Shown here one piece after another: positions 49,000 through 61,132 of a stretch of DNA of 64,000 nt. The DNA is taken from assembly GCA_965153455.1 (NCBI GenBank), contig OZ234498.1:8060001-8124000 (forward strand), given 5' to 3'. This DNA comes from Sphagnum compactum. Its lineage: Eukaryota; Bryophyta; Sphagnopsida; Sphagnales. Below the pieces are notes generated by a model. That model did not search any database and was not told the origin of the DNA. It saw only the letters and a program-made list of their open reading frames with translations. Both the position numbers and the translations under genes were made by a program. Position 1 is the first letter of the stretch, and every line of letters starts with the position of its first letter.

Positions 49000-50556
49000 A
49001 AAGAAAAAGAAAAAGGAACCTAGCCTAGTAGCGGTTGGTGTGGTGTGGTGTTTAAAGTAGATTTGCCGTATCCCAGAATCTCTCGTGTCTGCCGCATTTC
49101 CCGTGTCCAGACTTGCCTCCTGTTCTCGTCCCGCTTCCGTGGCAGAGGGGGGGGGGGGAGTGTTTTTTTTCCCCCTTTTTGTCTCTATCTCTCTCCCTCT
49201 CTCTGTGTGTGTCATGTCTCTACCTATTTGTTCTTGTGACTGCTCCAAGCTATTCTCTTGTCCAACTGTGGTGCTGACTGCTCTTCCGCAACGGTGGTTT
49301 TCTGCTCTCTCTCTCTCTCTCCGGAGCAAGCGAAAATAGCACTACTGAAACCGAGGATCGAGTCACAGAGCAGTTCCAGGATCTCGTTAATTCTTAGTAA
49401 GTTGAGGGTGGTAAGAAGAGAGAGATGATGAGGTTAATTTCCCTTTGAGTGAGTGAGTGAGTGAGTGAGTTAGTTCTGGAGGAAGAAGAGGCTGCTGCGG
49501 CGAAGGCAATAGTAGCGAGGAGCTTCCTTCCTGGGATGTGGAACTGAAGAAATGCGGCACTACTGCAGTTAGCTCTCTCTCCCTCTCTCTTCTTGAAAGG
49601 CTTTCTTGAAGGAGGGAAAGAAATGAAGTGGATAGGTTATTGAGAAGAAGAACCGGATCAGCACGCATAGGAGGAGGAGGAGAGCTCCCCGGGGGGGCGA
49701 GGGGGGGCTCATTTTGCCAAGGAAGGAAGGAATGTGCATCTGAGGAAGTTCCTCAGCGACAAAGTTGTTCGCTCCCTCCATCGATGTGTTCAAGTAGAGC
49801 AGTCTCCCTAAATGCAAGAGGGAACACGATATTGGTTAGTCTGCGCCGACGGCATTTTCAGTGGCAGGCAAGATAAACAGGCTAGGGACGGGAGGAAGTC
49901 TGTACGACAATCGTCATGGGGCTGCTGATAAAGAGGGTTCTCCCTTCTTCTGTGACTCGATCAACACTGGCACTGATAGAAGAAGAAAACAACAAACGCT
50001 GGTAGAGTACCTACTTGCGCACTCGAGGTGTTTTCCGTTGATACTGAAGTGTATATGTGTGCTTGCTTGTTGCATCAGTTTTCGAGATGAAGAAGTAGTT
50101 TAGCTTTCAAGCGTGGCATGTATCCTCTTGTCTTGTTCTTGTGAGCTGCTCCAGAACTTACTGTCAGGGATGATGTACGACTTTCCTTTGAAGTTTTGAG
50201 ATGAAGCTTCTCCATTGTCCATATGCAGTTGTACGATTGCAATGGACGCCTAAGGCTGCTTTGGCACACAAGACCCTCCCCCGCGTGACTGCATTACAAA
50301 GAGCTCTAGGAATGTCCTAGCACTGAAGGCAGCACCAACATCAGCTAAGCAGTCATCTGTTTCATTTATACCTTGAGCCAGCGTTGATCAGCTGGAGAGG
50401 ACCCTGGCATACAGGAGTTCATACTTTCAAGGTGGGATAGGTTCCGGTCATCAAGATGAGTGGAGGGTTATCTTCTTCTTTCAGAGCTTGAAGGAGAGGT
50501 TCTGGTCGTTGCAGCTTCATTTGTCAGCCTACTCGGTTTACATCAGTCTAGTTGCA
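49000..50556 (+). promoter_or_regulatory. Promoter and long 5' leader of the response-regulator gene
   Basis: The stretch has the typical plant leader look: CT-rich blocks (49180-49210, 49305-49322), a GTGA run (49447-49470), GA-rich DNA and a G-run. There is no convincing coding frame. Just before the coding exon, TTATCTTCTTCTTTCAG (ending 50484) is an excellent splice acceptor, so the leader probably contains at least one intron. Its donor was not pinned down. Transcript data would be needed to exclude a short upstream coding exon. Confidence 0.5.
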
Positions 50557-52591
50557 ATGCTGATTGAAGTGCAGCAAACAGAGACAGAGTCTGCACCAGA
50601 CAGTTTGTTGAGCTGTCAGGATTCTATTTCGTGGATGTATCAAACAGAAATTCGGCCTGAGGTTCAAGATGCTGTCTCGCGGAGGACTCAGATGGAACTG
50701 AAGGCTGAACTCCCCCATCTGCAAGGGGTCTGCCAAGAGGTTGTCTCTAGGAAAGGTATAATGGAGCGCCAGCCCAAACTTTCTAAGCTTCAGGGGGTAT
50801 GTCAGGACCATAATCTGGTCTGCGAAAGTCATCAACTGGAGCTTGCAGCTTCAGAGCATCCCAAGTTCCAAGGTGCAGTTCTTTGGAAGGCTCAAATGGA
50901 GATGAAGCCTGAGCTTGCCACTCTTAAGGGATTACATGAAGATGTTGTCTTGTTGAAAGGGGGTGATTGTAAACCCAAGGCTACCAGTTTGTATGTGGCT
51001 GGTCAGGATGTTAACTGTTGGAAAAGGAGGGGGAAGCGGAGGCCAGAAGGCAGCAGTCTCCCTACATCTTATAAGGAACCAACTTGTCAAGGGACATATG
51101 CAGCTATAAGCACACCTGAGGCCCATGTTTTGGCTGTTGATGATAGCAACATTGATAGGAAAATAATAGAGGGCCTTCTGAAGACTTCATTGTACAAAGG
51201 TGCACTGATTTATTGTCTTGCTTTCTTTTTGACCTTTGTACATGGACATATAGCACAGTGGTGATACAATACTAGGAAAATCACTTTGCTTGATTATGGT
51301 TAAGGCTGCATTTCTGAGCTTTGCAAAGAAGGGTGATATCTCACAGCATGGTTTGCATGGCAGTCACCACTGTTGACAGTGCTTTGAGGGCTTTGGAAGT
51401 CCTGGGTGTCTCTGCAGGATGCACCACATCTGTCAAACCAAATGTAAGAATCCATTATTAGTTAATGTTCCTAACCATTGCTGCTGTAGCCTTACAATCA
51501 AATTAGATTTGGCACTCTATGCTCTGTTCAAGGTTTCTGACTCATCATCTCACCTGTTTTCTGATGAACAATTTTGGACTGTTCTTGCAGGCATTTCATG
51601 TCAATCTCATTATCACAGACTACTGCATGCCAGGAATGACTGGCTATGATCTCCTCAAAACAATCAAGGTAGTGTACTTTCTTCCACTGTTACTTGCACA
51701 AATTTATTCAGCTATGAAGTTCTGAAAAAGTGCTTGATACTCCAAACATCTCTATGTCCTGCAATTGAAATGGGCTAAAGTTATCCTTCAATGCAGAGGA
51801 AAAGCACTGGTTTCCATGGAACATTAATTGCACCCTCTTGCAAGGAACAGCTGTTGATCTGTAGTGAAGCCTCATTTAAGATTGTCACTCCATATATATA
51901 TGTCACGAGTGTAGGAAGTCATTCATATTTCCTTATGATTTACTTGTTGGATCTGATTGTATGAGATATGTTTCTTCCACAAATTTGTTGCAGGCCACAA
52001 CTGCCTTGCATGAGATTCCTGTTGTCATAATGTCCTCGGAGAACATTCCCAAGCGCATAAAGAGGTGATCTTGGTTTCAAGTTCAGAAGATGTTGTTCGT
52101 TGCAAGCATAAGTTAACATTGTGGAGCCCCTACTGTCTAGGCATTTTTCACACTTTAAATCATGTATCAATCTCCCTTGTTCTAGGGAGAGTATTTATCA
52201 ACTAGGAGGTAAACTTAAGTCCAGGGTTACTCTTCCAAGGTCAAATCTCTTGCAGAGATTGCAGTATTCGCAGGTTGCCCTGTTGTTGCTTTTGTATTAT
52301 TGACATGTGGAAACCAGGATCAGTGACATTCTCACAATGTTGTTGTTGGTGAATGGCAGTTGTCTTAATGAGGGTGCTGAAGAGTTCATTATCAAACCAG
52401 TAAAAATGTCTGATGTGAAGCGGTTGCAGTGCCACATAAGACCTCTTACCAGAGCTCCTTGTTCTGGGTCAATTGAGAGCTTGGGTCCTTCATCAATTTG
52501 TTCAAACAGGAAAGTTGGGTCTCCTGATGTCCTTCAAGCAAAACCAAGTCCAGAGTCACGATCATGCCTAAATGGAGTAGTTGTTGCTTAA
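50557..52591 (+). CDS. Type-A cytokinin response regulator with N-terminal repeat array
   Basis: The model joins 50557..51199, 51364..51443, 51591..51668, 51994..52064 and 52360..52591 (367 residues, TAA stop); all introns are GT-AG with phases 1, 0, 0, 2. The start is the first ATG in the frame (GCAATGC). Residues ~190-310 are a receiver domain: [12 protein letters not shown] (acidic pair D195/D196), [12 protein letters not shown] (phospho-acceptor D251), VVIMSSEN, and EEFIIKPVK (K303). This is the type-A pattern, with no DNA-binding GARP domain after it, only a ~60-residue serine/proline-rich tail. In plants these nuclear/cytosolic proteins take phosphate from His-phosphotransfer proteins and dampen cytokinin signalling. 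The unusual part is residues ~20-180, a tandem array of about seven ~23-residue repeats (for example [38 protein letters not shown]). Type-A regulators usually have only a short N-terminus. Confidence 0.9.
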
Positions 52592-53980
52592 AGAACAGCT
52601 TGAACTTCAGAGGCATAGCTCTGGAGCCATGTATGGCATTTGGTTATTTAATGGCCTTTAAGGGAGTTCACAGAACTTCCAGAGGCTATCAGGGGCATGT
52701 ACATTATATGATGCAGTACAAGCTGTTCAATTTTTCTGCTGGATCGTACTTTGTTTTCTGGCACTTAACCGGTCAGCTAACCACGACAAGGCCAAGAGAA
52801 TCTCTGTCCCACTCATGTATGGCCTGTACTCTGAGCTTTTTCCTCACAACTTTCATGAAGTTCCTTGTGACATTAAGAGCCTTTCCTGGAATCTTGGTCT
52901 GTTGTTTACCTGAACATCCTGCAAGGTGTTTGGATGTCACTTATTTTCTAACCACCGGTAAACTTGTGCTAGAGCATACTGAACTGTGCTCCTCTGGTTG
53001 GATTTAAGTTTGCTGTTGATCACCTTTAACTCTTTAACCATGTGTCTTGCTGCTTGAAATCTCCATGTTTTTCCTGAAAAGTAATATTGATCCTATTTTT
53101 GTATTCACCTCCAATGATCCATGTGTAATGAATCATGAAGCTGTTCCTTTGTTCTTACAGATCAAGATGTTGTGTCATGCTGTGCTCTTTGATGTTGGTT
53201 ACGTTGTTGGTTTGGATAGATCAAAGAGAACCTGTCGCATCAATGTGAGACTTGAAAGCTACCACTAAATGTTACAGTGGTGCTGGACATGTGTCTGGGC
53301 ATGACATGCTAGCAAAGGTGCGAAAGAGTACAAATGGGAGTACTGGAGTCTTGGGGCCAAACAAACTCAGCTTATTGGTGCTGAAGTAGGCAACTTTTCA
53401 TGCAAAGATGGGCCAAGAGTGACAAGAAGAGGAATAGATCCCTTAAGCTTTCTTTTTTCCCTATGTCTTTTATGAGCCCCTCTTACTTTAGGCTAAAGCC
53501 TAATTGAAATTTGGCACTGGTTTTCAATGTTCAAAAGTTTTCATAGCGGGTATCATTATTGATGAGACTCATTGGTTTTCATTTTGAGATTCGACCTAAA
53601 GACCCATTAAGGTTCTCGCAAAAAAATAAGGAACACCTAGCATTGGTCTCAACTATTTGTGACAAAAACCCAATAATTTTTCTGGAAATTGGTAGCTTCA
53701 GAGGTGAATGAACATCATTTATGTGAATGCTTTCCTTTCATTTGGCTTTTGATTTCAGGTCTTTAGTCAAACTATTTCCAGGACTACCATACCATTTATG
53801 GCAAAGAACTTGTAACCACAAACTAAAGCAATATTTGTGTTTTACTTCACTATTGTCATCATCATATTTATAAGAATCCAAGAAAAGAAGCCATCATCAC
53901 AAGGAAATATTTTAAAACTTAACCCATCTTAACATTTTGCTAGGTGTCTTCCAAGCCAATTACTTCCTCATATTTAGCTA
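52592..53980. other. 3' flank of the response regulator and spacer to FIE
   Basis: The first part is probably 3' UTR. An overlapping frame at 52564-53007 (147 codons) starts inside the last exon in another phase, shows no domain, and is judged non-coding. From about 53.4 kb the DNA becomes AT-rich. Confidence 0.5.
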
Positions 53981-53981
53981 G

Positions 53982-54142
53982 TAGCCAAATTTGGCTAAAT
54001 CTTCCTTGTGAATCACGGCCACTTTGGCTACATCACACAAAATTGACATAAAAAACACTTCCCAGTATCAGTGTTTGTGTGTGTGATTGATGTTGCTCAA
54101 GTGGCAGTCATCCATAAGAACATTTAGCCAAATTTGGCGATA
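53982..54142. mobile_element. MITE-like inverted repeat (AGCCAAATTTGGCT family) upstream of FIE
   Basis: The left arm is AGCCAAATTTGGCTAAATC, then TTCCTTGTGAATCACGGCCA and CTTTGGCTACATCAC. The right arm, reverse-complemented, is CGCCAAATTTGGCTAAATG, then TTCTTATGGATGACTGCCA and CTTGAGCAACATCA. The arms are about 55 bp each around a short centre. It ends about 350 bases before the FIE start codon. Further TTGGCGAT/TTCGCCAC fragments follow to about 54315. Confidence 0.6.
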
Positions 54143-54494
54143 TTCAAAATATTGAAGTTGAAAAATCTTCAGACCGCTTCATGTTGTAACTTGTAGGCAG
54201 TTGTGGCGATTTTTGGCGATTTTTGAGATTTAATTTTTTTTTTAAACACGGATTTAGTCACAGAATATTCTTTTTTTTCAAAATGTTTTTCGCAAAATGG
54301 CTCAAATTCGCCACAAAAAATCACTGCAGCTGTATATGTACATCGTATATGTTCATGTATATACGCTATAGCTACATGTATGTATACATAAACAGCCGAT
54401 ACCTGCTTGCGCTCCCTCTCTGCTCTCGCGAAACACACAAACGCAACGCAACGATCACGAACTGGTCGGGTCGGCTTGTGTGCGCACGACGGAC
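54143..54494 (+). promoter_or_regulatory. FIE promoter and leader
   Basis: TATA-like strings (GTATATGTTCATGTATATAC near 54344-54363; GTATGTATACATAAAC near 54378) lie 100-150 bases before the start codon. CT-rich CGCTCCCTCTCTGCTCTCGCG follows, a likely start region. The leader is then short and GC-rich. Confidence 0.5.
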
Positions 54495-57400
54495 ATGATG
54501 GCGCTCAAGGCAGCGGGGCCGGCGCAGGCCACAGCTGCCAAACCTGGGGGTGTGGGGATGGAGCCCGTTGTAGGGAGTTTGACAGCCGGCAAGAAGAACC
54601 GTGAGTACAAGGTCACCAACCGATTGCAGGAAGGGAAGCGACCACTATATGCCATCTGCTTCAATCTCATCGACTCCCGCTTCCATAACGTTTTTGCTTC
54701 CGCTGGCTGCAATCGGGTACCCGAGTACAGACAATCGCCCCCGCCCCCCCCACTCGCCCCCGTTTCTTCTTTTTGGGGGGCTACGCATTTGAATCACTTG
54801 GAATGAGTCAGTGGAGGATTTTTTCTTTATTCATGTCGAGCTCTTGGGTTTTTCTTTTTGCACAAATGCAGGTGACGGTGTACCAGTGCCTGACAGAGGG
54901 CGGAGCAGTTGCAGTTTTGCATACTTTCATTGACGAGGATGTATGTACCCACAACCTTCTTTATCTTTCTCCCATGGGATTTTGCTGTTGTCGTGGTGGA
55001 GAAGACATTGGTTTCGAGATCGCGTCAGAACATCTGAGAAGGATCGCTATCAAAGTCTAGGGTTAGGGTTTTCTTTTTTCTTTTTAGGGTTTAGGGGTTT
55101 TTAAAAAAAAATTATAGGGTTTAGGTTTCGATTAGAGATTTTTCTTGTCTCTGCATTGGAGGCATTGCTCATCCCTTAAATCCGTGTGGAAGCAGGGCGA
55201 GTCTTGTTTGGAGTGGTTGTTTTCTATCACAGAGACAATGGATAGCAGGGATTTGTGTGCATTTGTTACCGTCAAGATTAATCATTCTCTTGCTGTCCTA
55301 ATGGTGGCATCACCGCAGAAAGAGGAGGAGTTTTACACAGTGAGCTGGGCGGTTGGTGACAATGGCTCACCATTACTTGCTTGTAGTGGGAGCAATGGTG
55401 TGATTCGCATTGTTGATTGTGGCAAAGGGTCATTTCTCAAGGTGAGAACCACCTCCTGACTTTCTCACCCCAGTTCACTGTGGCTCATAAGCTGTTGTGG
55501 GAGAACAAACAGGCTTGATAAATTCTGTTCTAATGTTCTCTGAGCAAAAAAATTTATTTGGTGCTTCAGAGCTTTATTGGGCATGGAGACTCTGTCAATG
55601 AGCTTCGCACTCAGACACTGAAGCCTTGTCTTATTGCATCAGCAAGCAAGGTACTTTACTGCTTTTTTTCCACTCATTGGTGGGACCATTTCTCCATTTT
55701 GTAACTCTACGTGTCAGAGTACAAACCTCTAATGTTGATGTTTTACAGCAGCTGCTGTGATAGAAGAGTGAGCATCAGGCCGCAATTGCAAGGATTGTCT
55801 GCAGATACATGTTCATTTCAGAACAACCCTCCCGCACTCTTTTCTTAGAAATCTCATTGTTGTGCCTGGATTGGATATTGCAGGACGAGTCTGTGAGACT
55901 ATGGAATGTGAACACAGGTGTATGTATACTTATATTTGCTGGGGCTGGTGGCCACCGCAATGAAGTCCTCAGTGTGGTTAGTGCTGTTCTTTGTTCTCAT
56001 GACAGTAGCCTCTCTTATTTGTCAAGGCCACTGATTCTTTGCTGGGGTAAATTCTGGTGTCTACAGGGGCTGCATTTCAGGTCAGAATATGTTCTTACTA
56101 AGAGGCTTTTTGTTAGAATAACAGGAGTGTTGAGTTTCCATGCTGATCTTCTGTACATAACTTGGTGGACTGGAGCAGGACTTTCATCCATCAGACATTC
56201 TTAAGATAGCCAGCTGTGGTATGGATAATACCATTAAGATCTGGTCTCTGAAAGGTGAGATCCTTTGCACCTGTAGAGTGCCCGTCAGCAGTTTTTGCCT
56301 CTTTGCTGGGTGATGTTGGTGAATTGCTGTCCTAATTCTGGGTAGTGTGGATGGTGATAATGGGTGCAGAATTTTGGAGGTATGTGGAGATGTCATTGAC
56401 ATGGTCAGAGATACCCTCCAAGTTTCCCACAAAGTATGTCCAGTTCCCGGTATGCCATCTTCTGGACAGTTGCATATATCCTGTGGGTGGAGAAACCTTG
56501 AGGCATATTTGTCTTTGTGCTGAGAACCACAAATAGTAAATGCAAGAGCTCTCAAAGCTGTTATATTGATTCCCAAGTATGTATCTGGTAACTGTACAAT
56601 GGTGACATCAAATTAGGGGAGCACTAAGGTAGAAGATGTAGTGGGCTGTGGAGGGCAGTTGTTCAATGCTGTGGTCCATTCCAATTATGTGGACTGCACA
56701 CGCTGGCTTGGTGACTTTATTCTGTCCAAGGTACATTCTGTGCAACATTTGGTTTTGGAAGTCTTTGAAGGGGGAAAATCATGTTAAACACCGAGCATTA
56801 GAGAACTCCAGGCACATTTCATAAAAGTTTCTAACAATCTGAGTAGATTGCAGCTTCCATCAATTATTTGGGTTGCTCTTTAATAGGATCTCCTGAAGTA
56901 CTTATTTGGAATTGGGGTGTGGGGTGCAGAGTGTGGACAATGAGATAGTATTATGGGAGCCTCTTTACAAAGAGCCTGGTATCACTGCTAATGAAGTATG
57001 CACATTTTTCAGTCATTTTTTTCGGTGTATTTAATTCTCTTTGTGCTGTGCTCACTCCAACAGAGGGACTTGCCTCAAAACATGTGGCCTGTGTATTCTG
57101 AAATATATACTAGAAGCATAATGAGTGTGTTTTTGTTAGTTGGCATGAAGTGAAGATCTCCTCCTTGAAGTCGAGTTCTTGATTTCTGATCGATTTTCAC
57201 TGACATCCTCGAGAGCAAGCCTAATGAATTTGTGCTTATCAACAGGGCAAAGTAGATGTACTTCAGAAATATCCTGTTCCAGATTGTGACATCTGGTTCA
57301 TCAAGTTTTCTTGTGACTTTCACTTCAACACCCTTGTAATTGGTAACTTGTTGACACATATTATGTTAGAGAGGGCTAATCTTTGTAATTTCTATGCTGG

Positions 57401-58021
57401 CAGTATTGTTTTCTATCTGTCAATTATGCTTCTTTAGTCAAAATCAATCTTTTGTTTGCATATCTGCTTCAAAAAATGAAAAACTGAAAAACTGTGGTCA
57501 TAACTTGTCTTGTACTTCTTGAACAGGAAACCGAGATGGGAAAGTGTTGGTCTGGGAGGCACAAACTAGCCCACCTACTCTGATTGCCAAGTAAATCTAC
57601 TCTGTATTACAAGATTAAAAAACTCTCTTTCTTTTTTCTTCTTTCCTTTAACCTGAAAGATAGCTTTAGTTTTCAAGATCTTGCATGGAAATGGCAGGTT
57701 ATCACATTCACAATGCAAGTCTCCAATTCGCCAGACAGCCACATCATATGATGGAAGGTTAGTCCTCTTATTTTTGTATTTGTGAATGAAGAAGCCCAAT
57801 GGTAAAAGACAGTGCTATGTGACATCCGTTTGGTGGTATATTATAGATAGCAAGCAACAATACCAAGAAGAATCACATGATTGAGAGAAGGGCTAAATGT
57901 CCTCAAGCTCTGTTTCCTCAAAGTTTTATAGTGGTGGTTGGTGGGTTTCATCGGGTGGTGCAGCACGATCTTGTGCTGCTGTGAGGATGGCTGCATCTGG
58001 AGGTGGGATTTGGTCTCATGA
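54495..58021 (+). CDS. FIE: FIE/EED (Extra sex combs homologue), WD40 subunit of PRC2
   Basis: Thirteen exons: 54495..54716, 54872..54940, 55319..55441, 55570..55650, 55884..55976, 56179..56254, 56370..56449, 56659..56730, 56930..56995, 57246..57342, 57527..57590, 57698..57757 and 57964..58021. The total is 1,161 bp, 386 residues, TGA stop; every intron is GT-AG and all phases join. The protein follows plant FIE throughout: [180 protein letters not shown]. It forms a seven-bladed propeller that in PRC2 reads H3K27me3 and supports the E(z)-type methyltransferase. Start ATG 54495 or 54498; the N-terminus is ~17 residues longer than the ~369-residue Arabidopsis protein. No break was found, so the gene looks functional. 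Confidence 0.95.
55058..55125 (+). promoter_or_regulatory. Telobox cluster in FIE intron 2
   Basis: AGGGTTAGGGTTTTC (55060-55074), AGGGTTTAGGGG (near 55085) and AGGGTTTAGG (near 55115) lie within the intron 54941-55318. In Arabidopsis, telobox motifs bound by TRB proteins can recruit PRC2. Presence inside a gene for a PRC2 subunit suggests possible self-regulation, which is an inference. Confidence 0.5.
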
Positions 58022-58875
58022 CAACTCCTACTTTTGGGTAAGAGTTGCAACTACTTCATTCAGCTGGTGATTTACACCGCCAAACCCTAGTGTTGGTGGA
58101 GCAGAAATATTAAATCTGCTATGAGAGCTTTTGGTCAGGTCATATTGAAGCATATCCAATATGGGCTGGGCTTGTACAGAGAGAATAGCGCAATTGTACA
58201 GTCAAAACAATCCTTGAACAAGAAACTAGACATTCTTTCACCTGTAAGGAATCACACAAATTCAGATTGCAGTTTGGTGGTTCATACAGCCTAGGGTTTT
58301 ATTCTGGTGATATTTGATTGTGGTCATCTTGTTGATGTCAACATCTTGATCATTGTCATGAACTCCCGAAGACTTACAAAATACACCAAAAAGAGAGAGT
58401 ATGTCAATGGAGTTATTGTCAATGGCACATATAGTTTATATGTGCTTTCATTGGGTTATATATAACATCATGTTATACACCATACTATTTGGTATATTAT
58501 TTGGACCATATTTTAGTTCTTATTCTAATCAAACATTTGGTTGGTAGATAACTCAAGTTTTCATTTTCAAAGTAATAACGCATTAAACTGAAATAAATAC
58601 AAATTGAGCAAAATTATAAAGAGCAACTAAACTTTTAAATTTGAAATCAAGGTATCAAAATGGCGCAACCTTTCAGAAGAGTTAGATGCCCAATAAATTA
58701 ATCCATTCACCATCATTGACAAATAAATGGCATATGGTTTTAACTCCCAACTTTTTTATTTGATGAATGTTATGCATCAACAAATACCAAGGAGATTTTA
58801 TAAACCATTTTCACAATGTAATAAATGGTGAAAATTAATACATTATTTGAAGCACTTGCACCTTGTTCATAACAA
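58022..58875. other. FIE 3' flank
   Basis: Probably 3' UTR for the first few hundred bases, then AT-rich spacer. No further coding recognised. Confidence 0.5.
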
Positions 58876-59184
58876 GGAGTGTGTCGCACTGTGGCCTTGC
58901 GATTTACGTCGAAACATATCTTAAGGCAAAAGAAGAATTATGGAAACTCAAATATTTCACCATGCAAAAGTATAATCTTCAAAAAATCCTCTAAATGAAA
59001 CCAAAACCCTTCAAGATATTATAACTCTATAACTAATCTCAACTTTCAACACAATACAAAATATCATCTTTCAAGAATCCTCATATCAAAATAGACCTAT
59101 TATCTAGGGGCCAAAATCCTTAAGCTACTAAACTCTATAATGAATCTAACCACAATATCCTTGCCTTGGTAGGCAAGGCCAACA
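58876..59184 (-). repeat. Dispersed repeat family A, copy 3 (inverted)
   Basis: Reverse-complemented it starts TGTTGGCCTTGCCTACCAAG, then GCAAGGATATTGTGGTTAG, GCTTAAGGATTTTGGCCCC, GTGTTGAAAGTTGAGATTAG, AAGGGTTTTGGTTTCATTT, TGCCTTAAGATATG and AAGGCCACAGTGCGACACAC. It is collinear with 46879-47206 to both ends, which defines a ~310-330-bp unit. Confidence 0.6.
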
Positions 59185-61090
59185 ACCAAGCACCCTAACT
59201 AACAAATTTGTGGAAAACATACATTTGAGAAGATTTGTGAACTTTATGATTGATATGCAAAATAATCATACCGTGGTTACCTATTCTTAATGGAAGTAAA
59301 TATGCCATGTGTGTGTTTGAAAATAAATAATTATACCAAGTGTGTAGTTCAAAAGCAAATTATAACATGGGAAAACATGAAGATGAAGAAAGTTATGTTG
59401 CAAGGTTTCACACATGTTTTGTTGTGTCTATGTTGGGTCAATGTATGTCATCCATGACTACCATCGCCCAAACTTAAACAAAATAAAAACATAATTCAAA
59501 TACCATAGTTGAGAATAGCACCTCAAGCACTTGAGGTCAATGATATTTTTTGGATCCGGGCAACCTTGAGAGGTAAAAGGAGAATGTTTTGTCACAAACT
59601 CCTTGCTTTTTCTAGAAAACAAATCACCAACATGTTGAGGAAAACAAATATTTGGGGAAAAATTCACCATATTTTAATTGAGTTTTTAGTCACATGCAAG
59701 GATGACATGATACATGTAAAGTTCCACATCTTGAAGTTCTTTTTAGTAATTTATTTACTTGGGCTTTGCACTATTTCACGTTATTAGTGATGATCAATTA
59801 ACATAATGTCAAAATATTGATATATTTAAATTCTATTTAAATAAATTATTGTAAAAAATTAGTTATCAAACATTGGTAATCCATGGTTGTATAGATTGTC
59901 CATGAAATCATTTCCACTTTCATTATTTCTAGAATATGAAATTGAATTTTCACTTTCTAGACCATTAATATTTTGGACACTCATGATGTTCATTTTTGTG
60001 TGCCCTTTGTTATTTTAAAAGTAATTTTCTTGGGGGCCAATGTCACTTTTACCATGCTTCCATATGACTTTTATATATTAATGAATTTGATGTGTAAAAG
60101 GAATTTATTAAATCTACATAATTTCGTAAACATAACATTCGTAAAAATAATGTAAATTTTTCAACTTTGATAAAGTATTTTCATGGATATGTCATTTTCA
60201 ATGTTGATTTTCAATGTTTCTAATTGATCAAAAAATGTTTACTTAAAGATTACAAAAAAGTTTAAGTGAAAATTTAATGGCATTATGTTTATTTTAATTA
60301 ATCAATAAAGAGATTAATTTAATTTATTATTAAATGAAAATCACAAAAAATACGTATCAAAATAGAATTTAATAATTTAGTTTTCAATTATAATTATAAT
60401 TGAATTTCATATTGATTTGTTTGCAGAGTGTGATAAAATGGTTTAAAATACATCAAGACATGTTTTTTTTTTCATATGAAACAAAATGTTCATATTTAGG
60501 ACATTTAAGACAATTTGCAATCATGATGTGTAGGTCAAAAATTTTAATTAAAAGATGAATCACAAATGCATTTGAATGGGAATCATGCACTTTTTAAAAA
60601 CAATATGAACAAAAGAATCTCAAGGTTTTCAAAACCTAATGTGATACATAGTGATAGGAGGTTGAAAGAAATGGTTTTTAAAAAAAGTTTATGAATCCTC
60701 CTACATGTTAGCAACATGCGAGAACTCACAATCTAAATATGGCAACACAAGCTTGTTTTTTCCATAACCATTTGTGAAGTTTTTTTGATGCGAAGATGCA
60801 AAATTTTGCCCAAAAAAATTCACTAGTTAAGAGACATGTGATTTATGGTTAAAATCAATTGATTTAAAAATAATTAAATCCTTGAATGATGTAGAATTTG
60901 AAATTAGAAGCCAAATTTTGACATGTTTCAACTACATTAAAAATGGGAAATTTTTATAATTTTTTTATATCTTTTTTTTTGTGATCAACCTTTATGGTTT
61001 TAAAAGTGTTACCCATTTGCAAATAGTTTATTGTCCACAAACTAAATCAATTTTTTTTTTCTTCAATTTTTCTGTTGCCTTATTTGACTT

Positions 61091-61132
<42 letters not shown>

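Noticed and set aside
52564-53007. 147-codon frame after the response-regulator stop
   Set aside because: It begins inside the last exon in a different phase and has no domain or codon-like pattern; most likely 3' UTR.
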